Below, piece after piece: positions 48,469 through 57,795 of a DNA stretch of 64,000 bases. Position 1 is the first letter of the stretch; each line of letters opens with the position of its first letter. A model generated the notes under the pieces. The model was not told the DNA's origin. It did no database searches and was given only the letters and a program-made list of their open reading frames with translations. Made by a program: the position numbers and the translations under genes. The stretch comes from Aurantiochytrium sp. KH105 (lineage: Eukaryota > Sar > Bigyra > Thraustochytrida > Thraustochytriidae), in the NCBI GenBank assembly GCA_003116975.1, contig BGKB01000060.1, positions 281,208 to 345,207 on the forward strand. The letters are read 5' to 3'.

Positions 48469-49518
48469 ATGCCGTACCAGCTGCACGCGAAGCTGCGCAG
48501 GTCGTACGCGCCGTCGCCGCTGACGGTGGCGGTCCTGCTGCTGGCCGTGCTCGTGCTGCTGAGCCTGGCCTGGCCCGGCGGCGACCGAGGCGCGCCCGCG
48601 CGGGCAGGCGGCGGCGGCGGCCCGGGCCAACTCCGTCCGCACGACGAGTTTCTCGCCGCGCGCGACCGAGTCCAAGTCGGCGCGCAGACCGGCAACGCAG
48701 ACCTCGCGCGCGCAGACCCGGGGGCGGCCAGCGGCGGAGCGGGCGAGGGCCGGGGCGCAGCCGCGGCGCGGAGCGCGGGCGCGCCGAGCGACATGGGGAC
48801 CGCCGGGAGCAAGAGCTTCGGGCCGCCCGTGGTCATGGGCTCCGAGGCTCTCATGGCGAAAAAGGGCCACGGGTCGTGCTCGCGCGGCGTGCAGGAGAAC
48901 CTGCGGTGGAATGTAGACCAGGCCAAGGCAGACAAGATCTGCTGCTTCAACCGGCACTATGCCGAGTACAGCAGCTACTTCACCGCGAATGAGGTCACCT
49001 GGCTCAAAGAGGTGCCCCGAGACGCTCCCACAGAGTATTACGACTCGGTCTTTGGCAAGCTCTGCTTCACGGCGCCCAAGGGCCGCAGCTTTGCCGAGTT
49101 TCTTGCGGAGAGTCGCAGTCATGGCTGGCCCTCCTTTCGCGATGAGGAGACGAGTAAGTTTCTGCAAATGTTTCGACACAAATCAAAACAACAATTGACT
49201 AACTCTCCTGGTCCTGTACAGACTGGGATGTGGTTCGCGTTCTTCCTGGCGGTGAAGCTGTCACCGTGGATGGTGTTCATCTCGGCCATAACATTCCTGA
49301 CTCCAAAGGCAACAGAGTACGTTTCTTGTCTTGTCGCATATGTTTTCCATTTCTGCAAGGATTAGTAGAGCACTCACCTTGCTCGGTTTCCCTTGTCCAT
49401 TAATCATCACTCTCGATGCGCTCAGTATTGCATCAACTTGGTTTGCGTCGCTGGATCGCCCGCGGCGGCCGAGGACAGCGCCACGGAAGCTTCTCCAGAT
49501 TCCGCCCAAGATGCGTAA
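48469..49518 (+). CDS. Membrane-anchored MsrB-like (methionine-R-sulfoxide reductase-related) protein, 3 exons
   Basis: Exons are 48469-49153, 49222-49316 and 49426-49518, joined to 290 residues. Introns are 68 nt (ACGA|GTAAGT...GTACAG|ACT, with GACTAAC) and 109 nt (CAGA|GTACGT...GCTCAG|TAT). The N terminus (MPYQLHAKLRRSYAP) precedes one membrane helix (~18-35), a type II anchor. A Gly/Ala-rich linker follows to ~130, then the domain: ICCFNRHYAEYSSYF (Cys157-158), YYDSVFGKLCFTAP, HGWPSF (218-223), VHLGHNIPD (His248, His251) and NRYCINLVC (Cys262). GWPSF, HLGH and RYCIN are the MsrB core, the last holding the catalytic Cys. The zinc CxxC pairs of classical MsrB are absent. Luminal or extracellular reductase activity is inferred. 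Confidence 0.78.
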
Positions 49519-50201
49519 AATTGAATGCAAGTCAGATGTCATCACATCTTTGTCGCATGCTTGCCACATCTCACCTGCAATCGCGCAGAACGCGCAGTAA
49601 TCACCACTCTCATAAAAATGTCAACTTCAAACAGAACTCTCTTGCTCGCATTCGTTGATCGTTCTTGACCACCACCACAAACAATCACATTCCATCACCA
49701 TGCAAAACATGCAAAACCATCCGCCCCCAAAACATCCTCTCCCTTTCCTGCATCTTCATCATCTTCTTCTTCATCTTCTTCAACACGCAAATGCAAACGC
49801 AGCCAGCAGTGCGTGCATCCACACTCTCGTGCCCGCATACTGCTCTCGCGCAGCCAACTCCGTGCTCGGATCGATCGCCGGGCCCGAGTAGTGATACCTC
49901 GTCAAGCTGGAATCCGCCGCGGCTCGCTTGGATCCCGCGGCTGGGCTTCACGGCTTCGGCGATTCCTTGAGCCACGCCAAGCCAAGCCAAGCCAAGCCAA
50001 GCCCAGGCAGACCCGCGACCGAGGCCACGCAGGGCAGGCTCTCGCGCGGCGCGAGCGGCGCGCGGACGTAGCGCCCGCTCGCTCTGCCCGCCCCTCGGCC
50101 GCCATCTCGCGCGCGATCTGCGGCGGCTGCTAGGCGCGGCAGCGGCAGCGAAGAATTTCTTGGCGAAACGAGCAGGTCCGGCACGCCCGCGGAGCTGCAG
50201 G
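49519..50201. promoter_or_regulatory. Upstream region of the Spinster-like gene
   Basis: 683 bp. AT-rich at first (49600-49760), then GC-rich, with a CCAAG pentamer array (49976-50003) about 200 bp before the ATG. No gene seen. Confidence 0.45.
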
Positions 50202-52262
50202 ATGGCGGCCGCAGGCGAGGAGCCCAGCGCGAGCGGCGCCTCGCGGAGGGAAACGCCGCAGAGGATGAGGTCCTGGCGCAGCAGAAGCGTCAGCAGCGCA
50301 GCGAGCACGAACAATGGGTTTGGGACGAGCGCCTTGGAAGCGCCCGTCCCGGGCGAGAATTGGTGCAGCGCGCTGATACGCAGACACTTCAAGCCGCACC
50401 GCGCGGTCTTCCTGCTCACCTTTGTGCTATTTCTCAACTACGTCGATCGCGGCATTATCGCAGGAGCCGCCACGGACATCAAGGGCTGTCTCGCGTCCCG
50501 CGACGATTGCGGCGACATTCACGAGGTTGACGTTTGCGATGACGACAAGGGCTACGAGGGCTACGAGGCCTCTTTCTTGAATCGCTCGCTTTGTGATCAG
50601 TGCCGGGTCTGCGGCGACATCTGCCACGGAACGACCATCGAGCAGACTGGATTTGGGATCAGCACGGCGCGTCTCGGCGTCTTGCAGGCTGTTTTCATGA
50701 TTGGCTACGTGCTCGGAGCCTTTATTTTTGGCCATCTCGTCTCTCGCGTCAAGCCTTTTCGTCTCATTTCCCTTGGGCTCGCTCTCTGGGTTGTTGCAAG
50801 TTTTCTAAGCGGCTTTTCGGGATTTTGGTGTGTTCACAACGACGACAACGTTTGCTCATCCTATTACCTGATGGTTTTTGGGCGAGCTCTGAGTGGCGTC
50901 GGCGAGGCCTCGCTTAACACGCTCTCCTTGCCCTTCCTCGACGATATTCTTGCTCCTGATAAAAAGGGCTTTTATATTGGCATCTACTATGCGGCCATTC
51001 CCGTGGGCACAGCCTTTGGCTTTATGTGGGCTGGTACCGTGTCCTCGCTTACCGGTGGCGTGTGGGAATACGCATTCATTGTCGAGGCTCCTATCATGGT
51101 TCCCTTTGTCATTTTGTCATACTTTGTGCCTTTCGAGTACAAGCTCAATCCGCAGGCCGTTCCCCTCGCGAGTAATCAGAGCCATCGCGACCCTGATTCG
51201 AGCAGCGACTCCGATGACGACGACGATGACCCCGAGGGACTTTACGAGACGGACGAGCGCGATCATTCCTCTGCCGCTGTGGACACGCTCAGCGCCATTG
51301 CCGAAGCCGACGAAGAGCGCAGCAGTATCGGCGGGGCCACCACGGAGGCTGGATCGCCGAGAACCGGACCCGACGCGCAGGACCTCACGGAGCCTCTGAT
51401 GAGCGAATCATCCCGGGCGCAGTCGAGCGACGCAAACAGACCCACGCCTTTACTCGTAGACGAGTCGCAGAGCCGGGCGCAAGGGTCCTCGCGGCGGTTG
51501 ATCTCGCCCACTTCGCGCACGTCTTCGCACCGCACGCCGCGTCGCGTCTCGCTGCGCGCCGGCATCCTTGCGTGCTTGCGTCGCCCTGCATTCGTGCTTG
51601 GGGCCCTTGGATACGCAGTGTACACGGGCGTCGTGGCTGGCCTCGGCTTCTACGGCCCATCGTTTTTGCAGAATTATCGAGCCTGTGACCCGAGGTGGCA
51701 CTTTTCTCAAACGCAAGCCGACATCTTTTTCGGACTCATGATCAGTGCGTCCGGCCTGCTGGGGACTCTGCTTGGCGGCTACATGGTGGACCAGATCAAG
51801 TCTAACAGTCTCGGACAAAAGAACCGCAACGACATGCTACATCAAATTCTGATTCAGGTCATTTGCGGATTCCTTGGCTCAGCGCTGGCGCTCATGATGG
51901 CCGAGCCCGTGGTGTTTTTCATCTTTCTCTTTTTTGGCTCCGTTTCGATCTTTATGGTCAGTTCGGGTATCAACATGATGCTCATGTGGACAGTTCCCAA
52001 GGCATGCCGCCCCATGCAGAGTGCTTTAACGGTGCTGACAATCCACCTTCTTGGCGATGTTCCTTCGCCGATTTTTATTGGCTGGGTATCCGACAACTTT
52101 GGCCCACTCATTACACTCGCCGTGACTGTGTCATTGCTCCTCATTTGCGTCGTTCTTTGGTCGTGTATTCTACCTTTGCCAGAAGAAGTGCCGCGGCGCA
52201 AGTATGACCCCATACGCGAGCTTCAGCGCCGGCGCTCATCCATGGGTGCTGCAGGTTCGTGA
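50202..52262 (+). CDS. Major facilitator superfamily transporter, Spinster-like
   Basis: Single exon, 686 residues from the ATG at 50202 (the longer frame begins at TTG). Twelve membrane helices are split by a long central loop. The first helix carries FLNYVDRGIIAGAATDIKGCL, the Spinster signature (NYxDRxxIAG). Helix 2 has GVLQAVFMIGYVLGAFIFGHL. GRALSGVGEASLNTLSLPFLDD matches the conserved G-x-GEAS segment. The first loop has an inserted Cys-rich luminal part (DQCRVCGDIC), and the central loop is ~160 residues, acidic and Ser-rich, larger than usual. Spinster proteins export sphingosine-1-phosphate or lysophospholipids, often from lysosomes; the substrate here is open. It is convergent with the helical-repeat gene. 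Confidence 0.88.
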   Translation: MAAAGEEPSASGASRRETPQRMRSWRSRSVSSAASTNNGFGTSALEAPVPGENWCSALIRRHFKPHRAVFLLTFVLFLNYVDRGIIAGAATDIKGCLASRDDCGDIHEVDVCDDDKGYEGYEASFLNRSLCDQCRVCGDICHGTTIEQTGFGISTARLGVLQAVFMIGYVLGAFIFGHLVSRVKPFRLISLGLALWVVASFLSGFSGFWCVHNDDNVCSSYYLMVFGRALSGVGEASLNTLSLPFLDDILAPDKKGFYIGIYYAAIPVGTAFGFMWAGTVSSLTGGVWEYAFIVEAPIMVPFVILSYFVPFEYKLNPQAVPLASNQSHRDPDSSSDSDDDDDDPEGLYETDERDHSSAAVDTLSAIAEADEERSSIGGATTEAGSPRTGPDAQDLTEPLMSESSRAQSSDANRPTPLLVDESQSRAQGSSRRLISPTSRTSSHRTPRRVSLRAGILACLRRPAFVLGALGYAVYTGVVAGLGFYGPSFLQNYRACDPRWHFSQTQADIFFGLMISASGLLGTLLGGYMVDQIKSNSLGQKNRNDMLHQILIQVICGFLGSALALMMAEPVVFFIFLFFGSVSIFMVSSGINMMLMWTVPKACRPMQSALTVLTIHLLGDVPSPIFIGWVSDNFGPLITLAVTVSLLLICVVLWSCILPLPEEVPRRKYDPIRELQRRRSSMGAAGS

Positions 52263-52586
52263 GCGTCCGCACTCGAGCAATGAATGTGACTGCTTTGCAA
52301 TGTTCTTCACAAGTGCCCGGCTGGGCGCTTCAATTTTAGATTATGGATGACGATGATGATGATGATGATGATGATGATGATAATGTTTTCTTTCCCTGCA
52401 ACAAACATCGTTTTAGCCTCCTCCCGAATTCATTTGTCTTACTTGTTGAGCGGGGGTCGTAAAGTATGGACATCGACAAGGAAAAACGTCGTTCAAATTC
52501 ATTCACAATAAGGTTTCCAGCGTTAGCGACGGCCTGTCTCATCATTTGATGGGTCGTTGCAAGGATTTTACGCCGACCCAAGGCGT
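52263..52586. other. Convergent 3' region with (GAT)n
   Basis: A 324-bp gap between facing stop codons containing a GAT microsatellite (52346-52382, about 12 units). No gene seen. Confidence 0.6.
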
Positions 52587-53642
52587 CTATTCGACTTTGG
52601 CAGGCTTGGAGTGATAGACACGTTTAAAGCGCGCGATCTTCTTGTCTGCAGACTTTTCCGTAAGACGTCGACCCGGGCGAGCGCCGCGACCCGACGACGT
52701 TGCAGGAACCAATGCAGTAGAGGTGGCGCCAAAGATCTTGGTCGGCATCGGCTTTGTTGGCGGACGTGGCTGTGCACGAGCCTTGATCACGATTTCCGCA
52801 ATTGCGCGTTCAAGCTCCTGGGCGTTTGGTGAAACATGTGCAGCCGTCTCCTCCGGCAGCATTCGCAATAATGCCCGCGCATCTTCATAATGCTGCAAGG
52901 CTTTTTGTAGGCTTCTTGAATGCTCCATCTGCGCGGCAAAGCTGTAGTGGGCAGCGATCTGAAGCGCGACAAGACGATACTCGTCGTCAATGTCCCTCAC
53001 CAGACTCGCGCGCCGAGAGGTTTCTTCTGCCGGAGCTGTCCCCCGCGGAGATGCAACCGCATCATTGGGTCCACTTGGCCCCTGAGCGATCGCACGACAA
53101 TTTTGCAGCGCCTTGTGCGCATGGTGGGCTGCTCGATTGTGCTGATGCATCTCGGAGAGAATGGCGCAAATATTTAGATGAGTGCCAATCGGTCTGCGAC
53201 CGAGCTTCGTTTCGGCGGCAAGCCCTCTTTCCGCAAATGAGAGAGCACACCGAAGCTGGTTCTGCAGTCTGTAGACGCAGCTAAAGTTGGCGCATACGAT
53301 ACTTTCAAGTTCGTAAAATACTGCTTTGGGAAAGGTTGAGGCGGAGGCCATGAGCAAGTTTTCGATTCGCATGACGAGTTTGAGCGCGCCCGTAAGGTCT
53401 TTGGGCAAGCCTGTCTCAGTCAACCTCACAACATATGAGTTTCCTGTGAGCAAGAGCTCTCGCTTGCGCTCCTGCAACGCTTCTGGCGAGTCGTTGGTCA
53501 TTTCCAATGTGAATTGCGCGAATCTTTTGGAAAACGCTTCGACGAGGTCGCCCTTGCTCTCCAGCGCGAGAACTTCGCCTCGAATCTTGTCCAGGTCAGA
53601 CGACTCCGTCGTCTCCGTTTCCGCAGGTGCTGTGGCGTCCAT
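52587..53642 (-). CDS. TPR-like helical-repeat protein
   Basis: Single exon, 351 residues from the ATG at 53642. After an acidic N terminus (MDATAPAETETTESSDLDKIRGEV) the chain is almost wholly helical, with TPR-like pairs. Examples are FYELESIVCANFSCVYRLQNQLRCALSFAERGL, THLNICAILSEMHQHNRAAHHAHKAL and IAAHYSFAAQMEHSRSLQKALQHYEDA. The C terminus is basic and disordered (GRGARPGRRLTEK...KKIARFKRVYHSKPAKVE). TPR-like proteins are scaffolds and no enzymatic role is implied. I cannot name an orthologue; flagellar proteins with this build exist, but this is only a possibility. It is divergent from the JmjC gene. Confidence 0.65.
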   Translation of the reverse strand: MDATAPAETETTESSDLDKIRGEVLALESKGDLVEAFSKRFAQFTLEMTNDSPEALQERKRELLLTGNSYVVRLTETGLPKDLTGALKLVMRIENLLMASASTFPKAVFYELESIVCANFSCVYRLQNQLRCALSFAERGLAAETKLGRRPIGTHLNICAILSEMHQHNRAAHHAHKALQNCRAIAQGPSGPNDAVASPRGTAPAEETSRRASLVRDIDDEYRLVALQIAAHYSFAAQMEHSRSLQKALQHYEDARALLRMLPEETAAHVSPNAQELERAIAEIVIKARAQPRPPTKPMPTKIFGATSTALVPATSSGRGARPGRRLTEKSADKKIARFKRVYHSKPAKVE

Positions 53643-54358
53643 GGTAAACGTTTGAGTCGTTTCCAGCTGCTACGTCGATGCGACGCACGAGAAGCTGACT
53701 GACCGTGCGAGATTCTTCGTCTTTGTCTCCTTGCCTATGGCCTTGCGAAAGAGCCGCGAGGAGTTGGCAAGCTGGCTGACCTAACGAGGCCCTTCGCCTT
53801 TGTCCCCTTGCCTGTGGCCTTGCAAAAGAGCCACAGGTCTTGCGTATCGCGCGTGCGCGCGCGCTCGAGACCAGCTAATCAGGCACGAGCTTTTTTTTCA
53901 AAGGTATGAACGCTGTCAATGCATCCTAAGCCCTGCGCATGGCCCAAGCCAAATATCAATGACGAGAACCAATGGGGAAATACATCCCGCGCCGCCTCGT
54001 TCGAGCTGAATTTACGAAGAAGTCGAGTTCTCGCTCGCCTTGAACGGATAAGCTGCGTGAAATGCGTTGCTCAAAAATTGGTTGCGCAAAGACTGTGAGT
54101 GACATGACAGTAAGTCCACTTTTGCGAGTGAGCACGAATGATTGGGAGCGGAGCAAAGGCAGCTATACTCTAATCGAATCGCGAGCGAGGACGCTGGCGG
54201 CCCGGCGGCGTGGGGCTTCTCGGGTCATCCTTCCTTCACCTCTCCCCCCCCCCCCTCCCCTCGCCTCTCTCCTCCGTTCACGCTCGTCGCGAGCTCTCTT
54301 TCTCTAAAAATAGTTCGTTCGTGCAGCGTGGAATCGGTACGACCCGGACCCCGAAAAA
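53643..54358. promoter_or_regulatory. Divergent region, helical-repeat gene / JmjC gene
   Basis: 716 bp with a duplicated block: CCTTGCCTATGGCCTTGCGAAAGAGCC around 53730-53756 and CCTTGCCTGTGGCCTTGCAAAAGAGCC around 53806-53832 (76-bp offset). There is also a C-run (54247-54256) and an AT-rich CTCTAAAAATAG element (54302-54313) 45 bp before the JmjC ATG. No gene seen. Confidence 0.5.
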
Positions 54359-56530
54359 ATGGCGCCTGGAGGAAAGGTTTTTCAGGCGATGGCCCTGGGG
54401 CTAGCGATCCTGCTCGTGGCGACAGTGACCTTTATGACCATGGAGGAAGAGGTTCTGGAGCAAGGCATCGATGTGGTCGACTTATTGGACCTCGACAAAT
54501 ATGCCGAGTCGGCAACGCTAAAGCAGAGCGCTGCGACGACACGAGAGCGCGTCTTTGCGGAGTTCAACTTGCCCGAAGACACTACGTTCTCCTCCATGGA
54601 GGATTTCCAGCAGCTTATTGGTCACCAATGCCCTCCATTGCGGCACTGCGGTCATAAGATCATGCAGGACAATCTTTTCTTCCTCGGTGGCGGCAAGTGG
54701 AGTGATCTTGACGTGTCGCCCGCGCATTTTAGTCCATACCCGTGTTGGATGTACCATTTCAAAGGAACAGAACCTTGGGTAGACGCCATGATAGACGCTG
54801 GGCATATGGCCTTGATGATGGATATCGGCGATGGCGAGAGGTACGAGTTTGACGGCAGATTTATGCGGTTGCAAGCGAATGTGCTGCGCTCGGCCCAGGA
54901 TGAAACTGATCTTCAAGCCCGCATTGAAAGCCTCGTGGAAAATCTTTCCACATCAGTCACGCGTCTCACGATTATTGTGGATTGGCACGAGACGTTTGCC
55001 AATGCGAGTGCCGCATTTGAGGTTGGCAGAGCGTTGGCGCGCATCGCAAAGCGCCTTCCTCTTGATTACACTGAGATTCTGTGGGTGAATCAGGCTTTCC
55101 GCGCAGCGTCTTCTGATGCTGATATCGACTCAAATGAGCACATCAATACTGCACTTCAGCGCTTATCAACGCCGGACCTACAATTTATAAAGTTGAAAAA
55201 TGAGGCCCCGCTTGCGAGAGGCTTCAGGACACGAGCCAGGAAGAGTTCTTCTCTGGACGCACAGAGTGTGCTATCTCTCTTCAAGGACGCTCGCACCAAA
55301 ATTCTTTTGGTTAATGTTGGCACAAAGCGAGAAGCAGCCGCTTTTGGTAATGTGGCGGCGCTTCATTTCGATCCAGCCCGTGCTGTTCAAGGCTGGGTAC
55401 CTAATGTGCACATGGAGACCGATATTGTTTTGGCTGGAAGAGGGGCAGATCGTGTGCAATCAAAACTCTCTGCGTTCGGATTCAAACGCGTGTGGACTGC
55501 CCAAGGCCCGGGCTTGGAGGACGCAGCGCAACGACTGCAGAGCGAGGACAGGCTCATTGACTTGATCAGCACGAATGTGCTGCTCGGCGGTCTCGACGTT
55601 TTCAGCCCGAGTCTTGCATCTCCATCAGGCGCGTCACCGCGCGCTTTTGCACAGACATTTTTCCAGAACGCTGTCTGGAATGTGATGCTGCGCAAGTATA
55701 TTGTCAGGGCCTCCGCAAAACAGGGCGACGCGCATATTTGCAGTCAAGCATCGGACTGCTCAACGTGCATTCCCCTTTTGGGCAAGATACCTTCGACGCG
55801 CGTGAGCTCAAAACTGCTGCTAGAGTACATGCGACGACGTAATGTTCCGAACAAGATTGAAATATTAGAGGAGGAGCATGTCTGGGACGGGACATGGCAA
55901 TCGCTCGTGGAAGAGAACGGAGACGCCAAGATCAAGGTGCGTTCAAACTATTTGAGTACCACGACTCGAGTTCAGCAATACGTGTTATTGCGCGACTACC
56001 TTCGCGATGTGAACATTTACGGTAGTGAGTCGCCCCCCCAAGGTACAACATCTCCGGATGATCTTCCGATGTACGCTGGAAACAACCACCTTTCGGCCAA
56101 AGATATGGACCGATTTAGTTTTCGTTACCCGCATTGGATTCCTAAATCGCAATTACAAAGGCCGAGTATGTGGCTAGGACCTACGAAAAGTAAGAGTCCG
56201 ATTCATGTGGACCATGATAATGGTGGAAATTTGGCCTATCAAGTGATTGGGTCCAAGTCATGGGTCCTCTTTCCTCCCGCGGCGGACCCTCTGATGTACT
56301 TGCATCATGTAAAGACCGCAACAACAGTGTGGTCAGCGCTGGACGACCCCTGGGCGTATTACAGGTCTGAAAAGGTGATGCGATCCTACCCCGACTTTCA
56401 GTTTGCGTTTTGCTTGTCTGTACCGGTCCATTTGGGTCCAGGGGAGATGCTATTCAATCCCAGCGGGTGGTGGCATGCTGTGCAGAATCTCGAGGACTCG
56501 CTTATGATCAACTTTTGGATCAAACCTTGA
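54359..56530 (+). CDS. Membrane-anchored JmjC (cupin-type Fe(II)/2-oxoglutarate dioxygenase) protein
   Basis: Single exon, 723 residues from the ATG at 54359. The N terminus (KVFQAMALGLAILLVATVTFM, ~6-26) is a signal anchor, so the protein is probably luminal. Residues ~85-530 have no domain I recognise, although ARIAKRLPLDYTEILWVNQAF looks like a folded core. The JmjC/cupin_8 domain occupies the C-terminal ~150 residues. It has SPIHVDHDNGGN with ligands His616 and Asp618, QVIGSKSWVLFPP, and PSGWWHAV with His706, ending MINFWIKP. The HxD...H triad is complete, so the enzyme should be active, most likely a protein hydroxylase rather than a histone demethylase given its location. A Cys-rich pair (CSQASDCSTC) sits at ~461-470. 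It is convergent with the single-pass hypothetical gene. Confidence 0.82.
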   Translation: MAPGGKVFQAMALGLAILLVATVTFMTMEEEVLEQGIDVVDLLDLDKYAESATLKQSAATTRERVFAEFNLPEDTTFSSMEDFQQLIGHQCPPLRHCGHKIMQDNLFFLGGGKWSDLDVSPAHFSPYPCWMYHFKGTEPWVDAMIDAGHMALMMDIGDGERYEFDGRFMRLQANVLRSAQDETDLQARIESLVENLSTSVTRLTIIVDWHETFANASAAFEVGRALARIAKRLPLDYTEILWVNQAFRAASSDADIDSNEHINTALQRLSTPDLQFIKLKNEAPLARGFRTRARKSSSLDAQSVLSLFKDARTKILLVNVGTKREAAAFGNVAALHFDPARAVQGWVPNVHMETDIVLAGRGADRVQSKLSAFGFKRVWTAQGPGLEDAAQRLQSEDRLIDLISTNVLLGGLDVFSPSLASPSGASPRAFAQTFFQNAVWNVMLRKYIVRASAKQGDAHICSQASDCSTCIPLLGKIPSTRVSSKLLLEYMRRRNVPNKIEILEEEHVWDGTWQSLVEENGDAKIKVRSNYLSTTTRVQQYVLLRDYLRDVNIYGSESPPQGTTSPDDLPMYAGNNHLSAKDMDRFSFRYPHWIPKSQLQRPSMWLGPTKSKSPIHVDHDNGGNLAYQVIGSKSWVLFPPAADPLMYLHHVKTATTVWSALDDPWAYYRSEKVMRSYPDFQFAFCLSVPVHLGPGEMLFNPSGWWHAVQNLEDSLMINFWIKP

Positions 56531-56547
56531 TGTGCTGTGTTTATATA

Positions 56548-56548
<1 letters not shown>

Positions 56549-56578
<30 letters not shown>
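56549..56578. repeat. (GT)n microsatellite
   Basis: About 15 GT units in the 266-bp convergent gap, beginning 19 bases after the JmjC stop codon and so likely in its 3' UTR. Confidence 0.9.
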
Positions 56579-56579
<1 letters not shown>

Positions 56580-56796
56580 TTTTGTGCATTTTGAAAGCGG
56601 GAAATTCTTATGCGAATGATGGCAAGGACAGATTGCATCTTGTTTTGTATTTTCTCTCTCTACGTTGGCATCATGACAAAAGGAATAGGACCGCTGGGCA
56701 TTACCATTCGAGGGACCATCCAAGCAAAGGGGACGGACGATAGAATTGACGTTGTCATTTTTGGAGCACGACGAATCAATAATTTAGCTTTACATG

Positions 56797-57795
56797 TTAT
56801 ACGCGTCGAGGAGCCATTTTGGACGATCCGCTCTTTCCAAAATTGCTAGCAGCGTTGTTGTTAAAATCACGATCTGAGTCAATGAAGACCACGACCGCAT
56901 CATCTTTCTCGCCATACTCGTGAGCAGGATGCAAGTCCGCGTCAACGTACTTGTCCGTGTCAAGATCACCGCTGAGCTCGTTTCGGCTGGGGTGATTCTC
57001 CGTTGCGGTTCTTGTCATTGTTGTTGTTTTTGTTGTTGTTGTTGCTGTTGTGGCCTTAGTGTCGGAATCGGCGTTGACATTGGTCGCCGCTGGCTGACGT
57101 TGAGAAGAAGACACGCTCTGGGGGGGGTTGGAGCTCGTTACAAGCGATGAAATAGTGTTCTGGGAGGCGACGACGGGATCACACGTATCGCAGGCGACGA
57201 CGGTGTTACCGTTGCGCTCAAACTTTCGCGGGCAGCAACCATGCGAACACTGCATGTTGGCCCAGACAAAGGTGCATCCTCCGTGGAGGGAAGATCCAAA
57301 GGCGGCGGCCCGGAGCCTGGCCGCTGGGGCTTTTTGGCGCGCGTAGAGGACAAGCTGGAGCTCGACAAAGATGAGAATGAGCATGATGGTCATGACGAGC
57401 GCCAGAGACGGTCTCCGCGAGACGAAGGAGGCGTTGCCATCGTAGGCGCTGAGTTTTCTCGCGCGCGTCGCCAGCTTGGCGGTGGGCGTTGATTCATACA
57501 GTCGCTGGCTTAGCGAGGAATGGAGGTCAATCTTGCTCGAGGTCCGCTTTGCGCTGCCTGCCCTGGTCCAACCGCTCGGCGTCATGACGCTGGTGGAGTT
57601 TTCTGGCATTGTCTGCTCGGGGGCGCAGTTGATGTCATTTGCAAAAGTCGAGGCACTCGAAAGCGAAGACAAGAGGTCGATGCTCGCGAACTCGTTTCCT
57701 GTCTCGACGGTCGGCGAGGTGGCCGGGGTGCCAGGGACCACGTGGACTCGCGGATCCCATTTCGGGCTGCCAACGAGACGGAGAGCGGAAGGCAT
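56797..57795 (-). CDS. Hypothetical single-pass membrane protein with a small Cys-rich ectodomain
   Basis: Single exon, 332 residues from the ATG at 57795 (an in-frame GTG lies upstream, in an acidic run). The N-terminal ~130 residues are Ser/Thr-rich and basic toward the membrane. One membrane helix follows (~132-152, LALVMTIMLILIFVELQLVL), then a Cys-rich patch (GGCTFVWANMQCSHGCCPRKF...VACDTCDP, seven Cys in ~36 residues). A Thr/Ser-rich stalk (ATTATTTTKTTTMTRT) and an acidic tail complete it. The stalk suggests O-glycosylation and an extracellular or luminal C terminus (type II). I do not recognise the Cys pattern. The stop faces the JmjC gene. Confidence 0.5.
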   Translation of the reverse strand: MPSALRLVGSPKWDPRVHVVPGTPATSPTVETGNEFASIDLLSSLSSASTFANDINCAPEQTMPENSTSVMTPSGWTRAGSAKRTSSKIDLHSSLSQRLYESTPTAKLATRARKLSAYDGNASFVSRRPSLALVMTIMLILIFVELQLVLYARQKAPAARLRAAAFGSSLHGGCTFVWANMQCSHGCCPRKFERNGNTVVACDTCDPVVASQNTISSLVTSSNPPQSVSSSQRQPAATNVNADSDTKATTATTTTKTTTMTRTATENHPSRNELSGDLDTDKYVDADLHPAHEYGEKDDAVVVFIDSDRDFNNNAASNFGKSGSSKMAPRRV

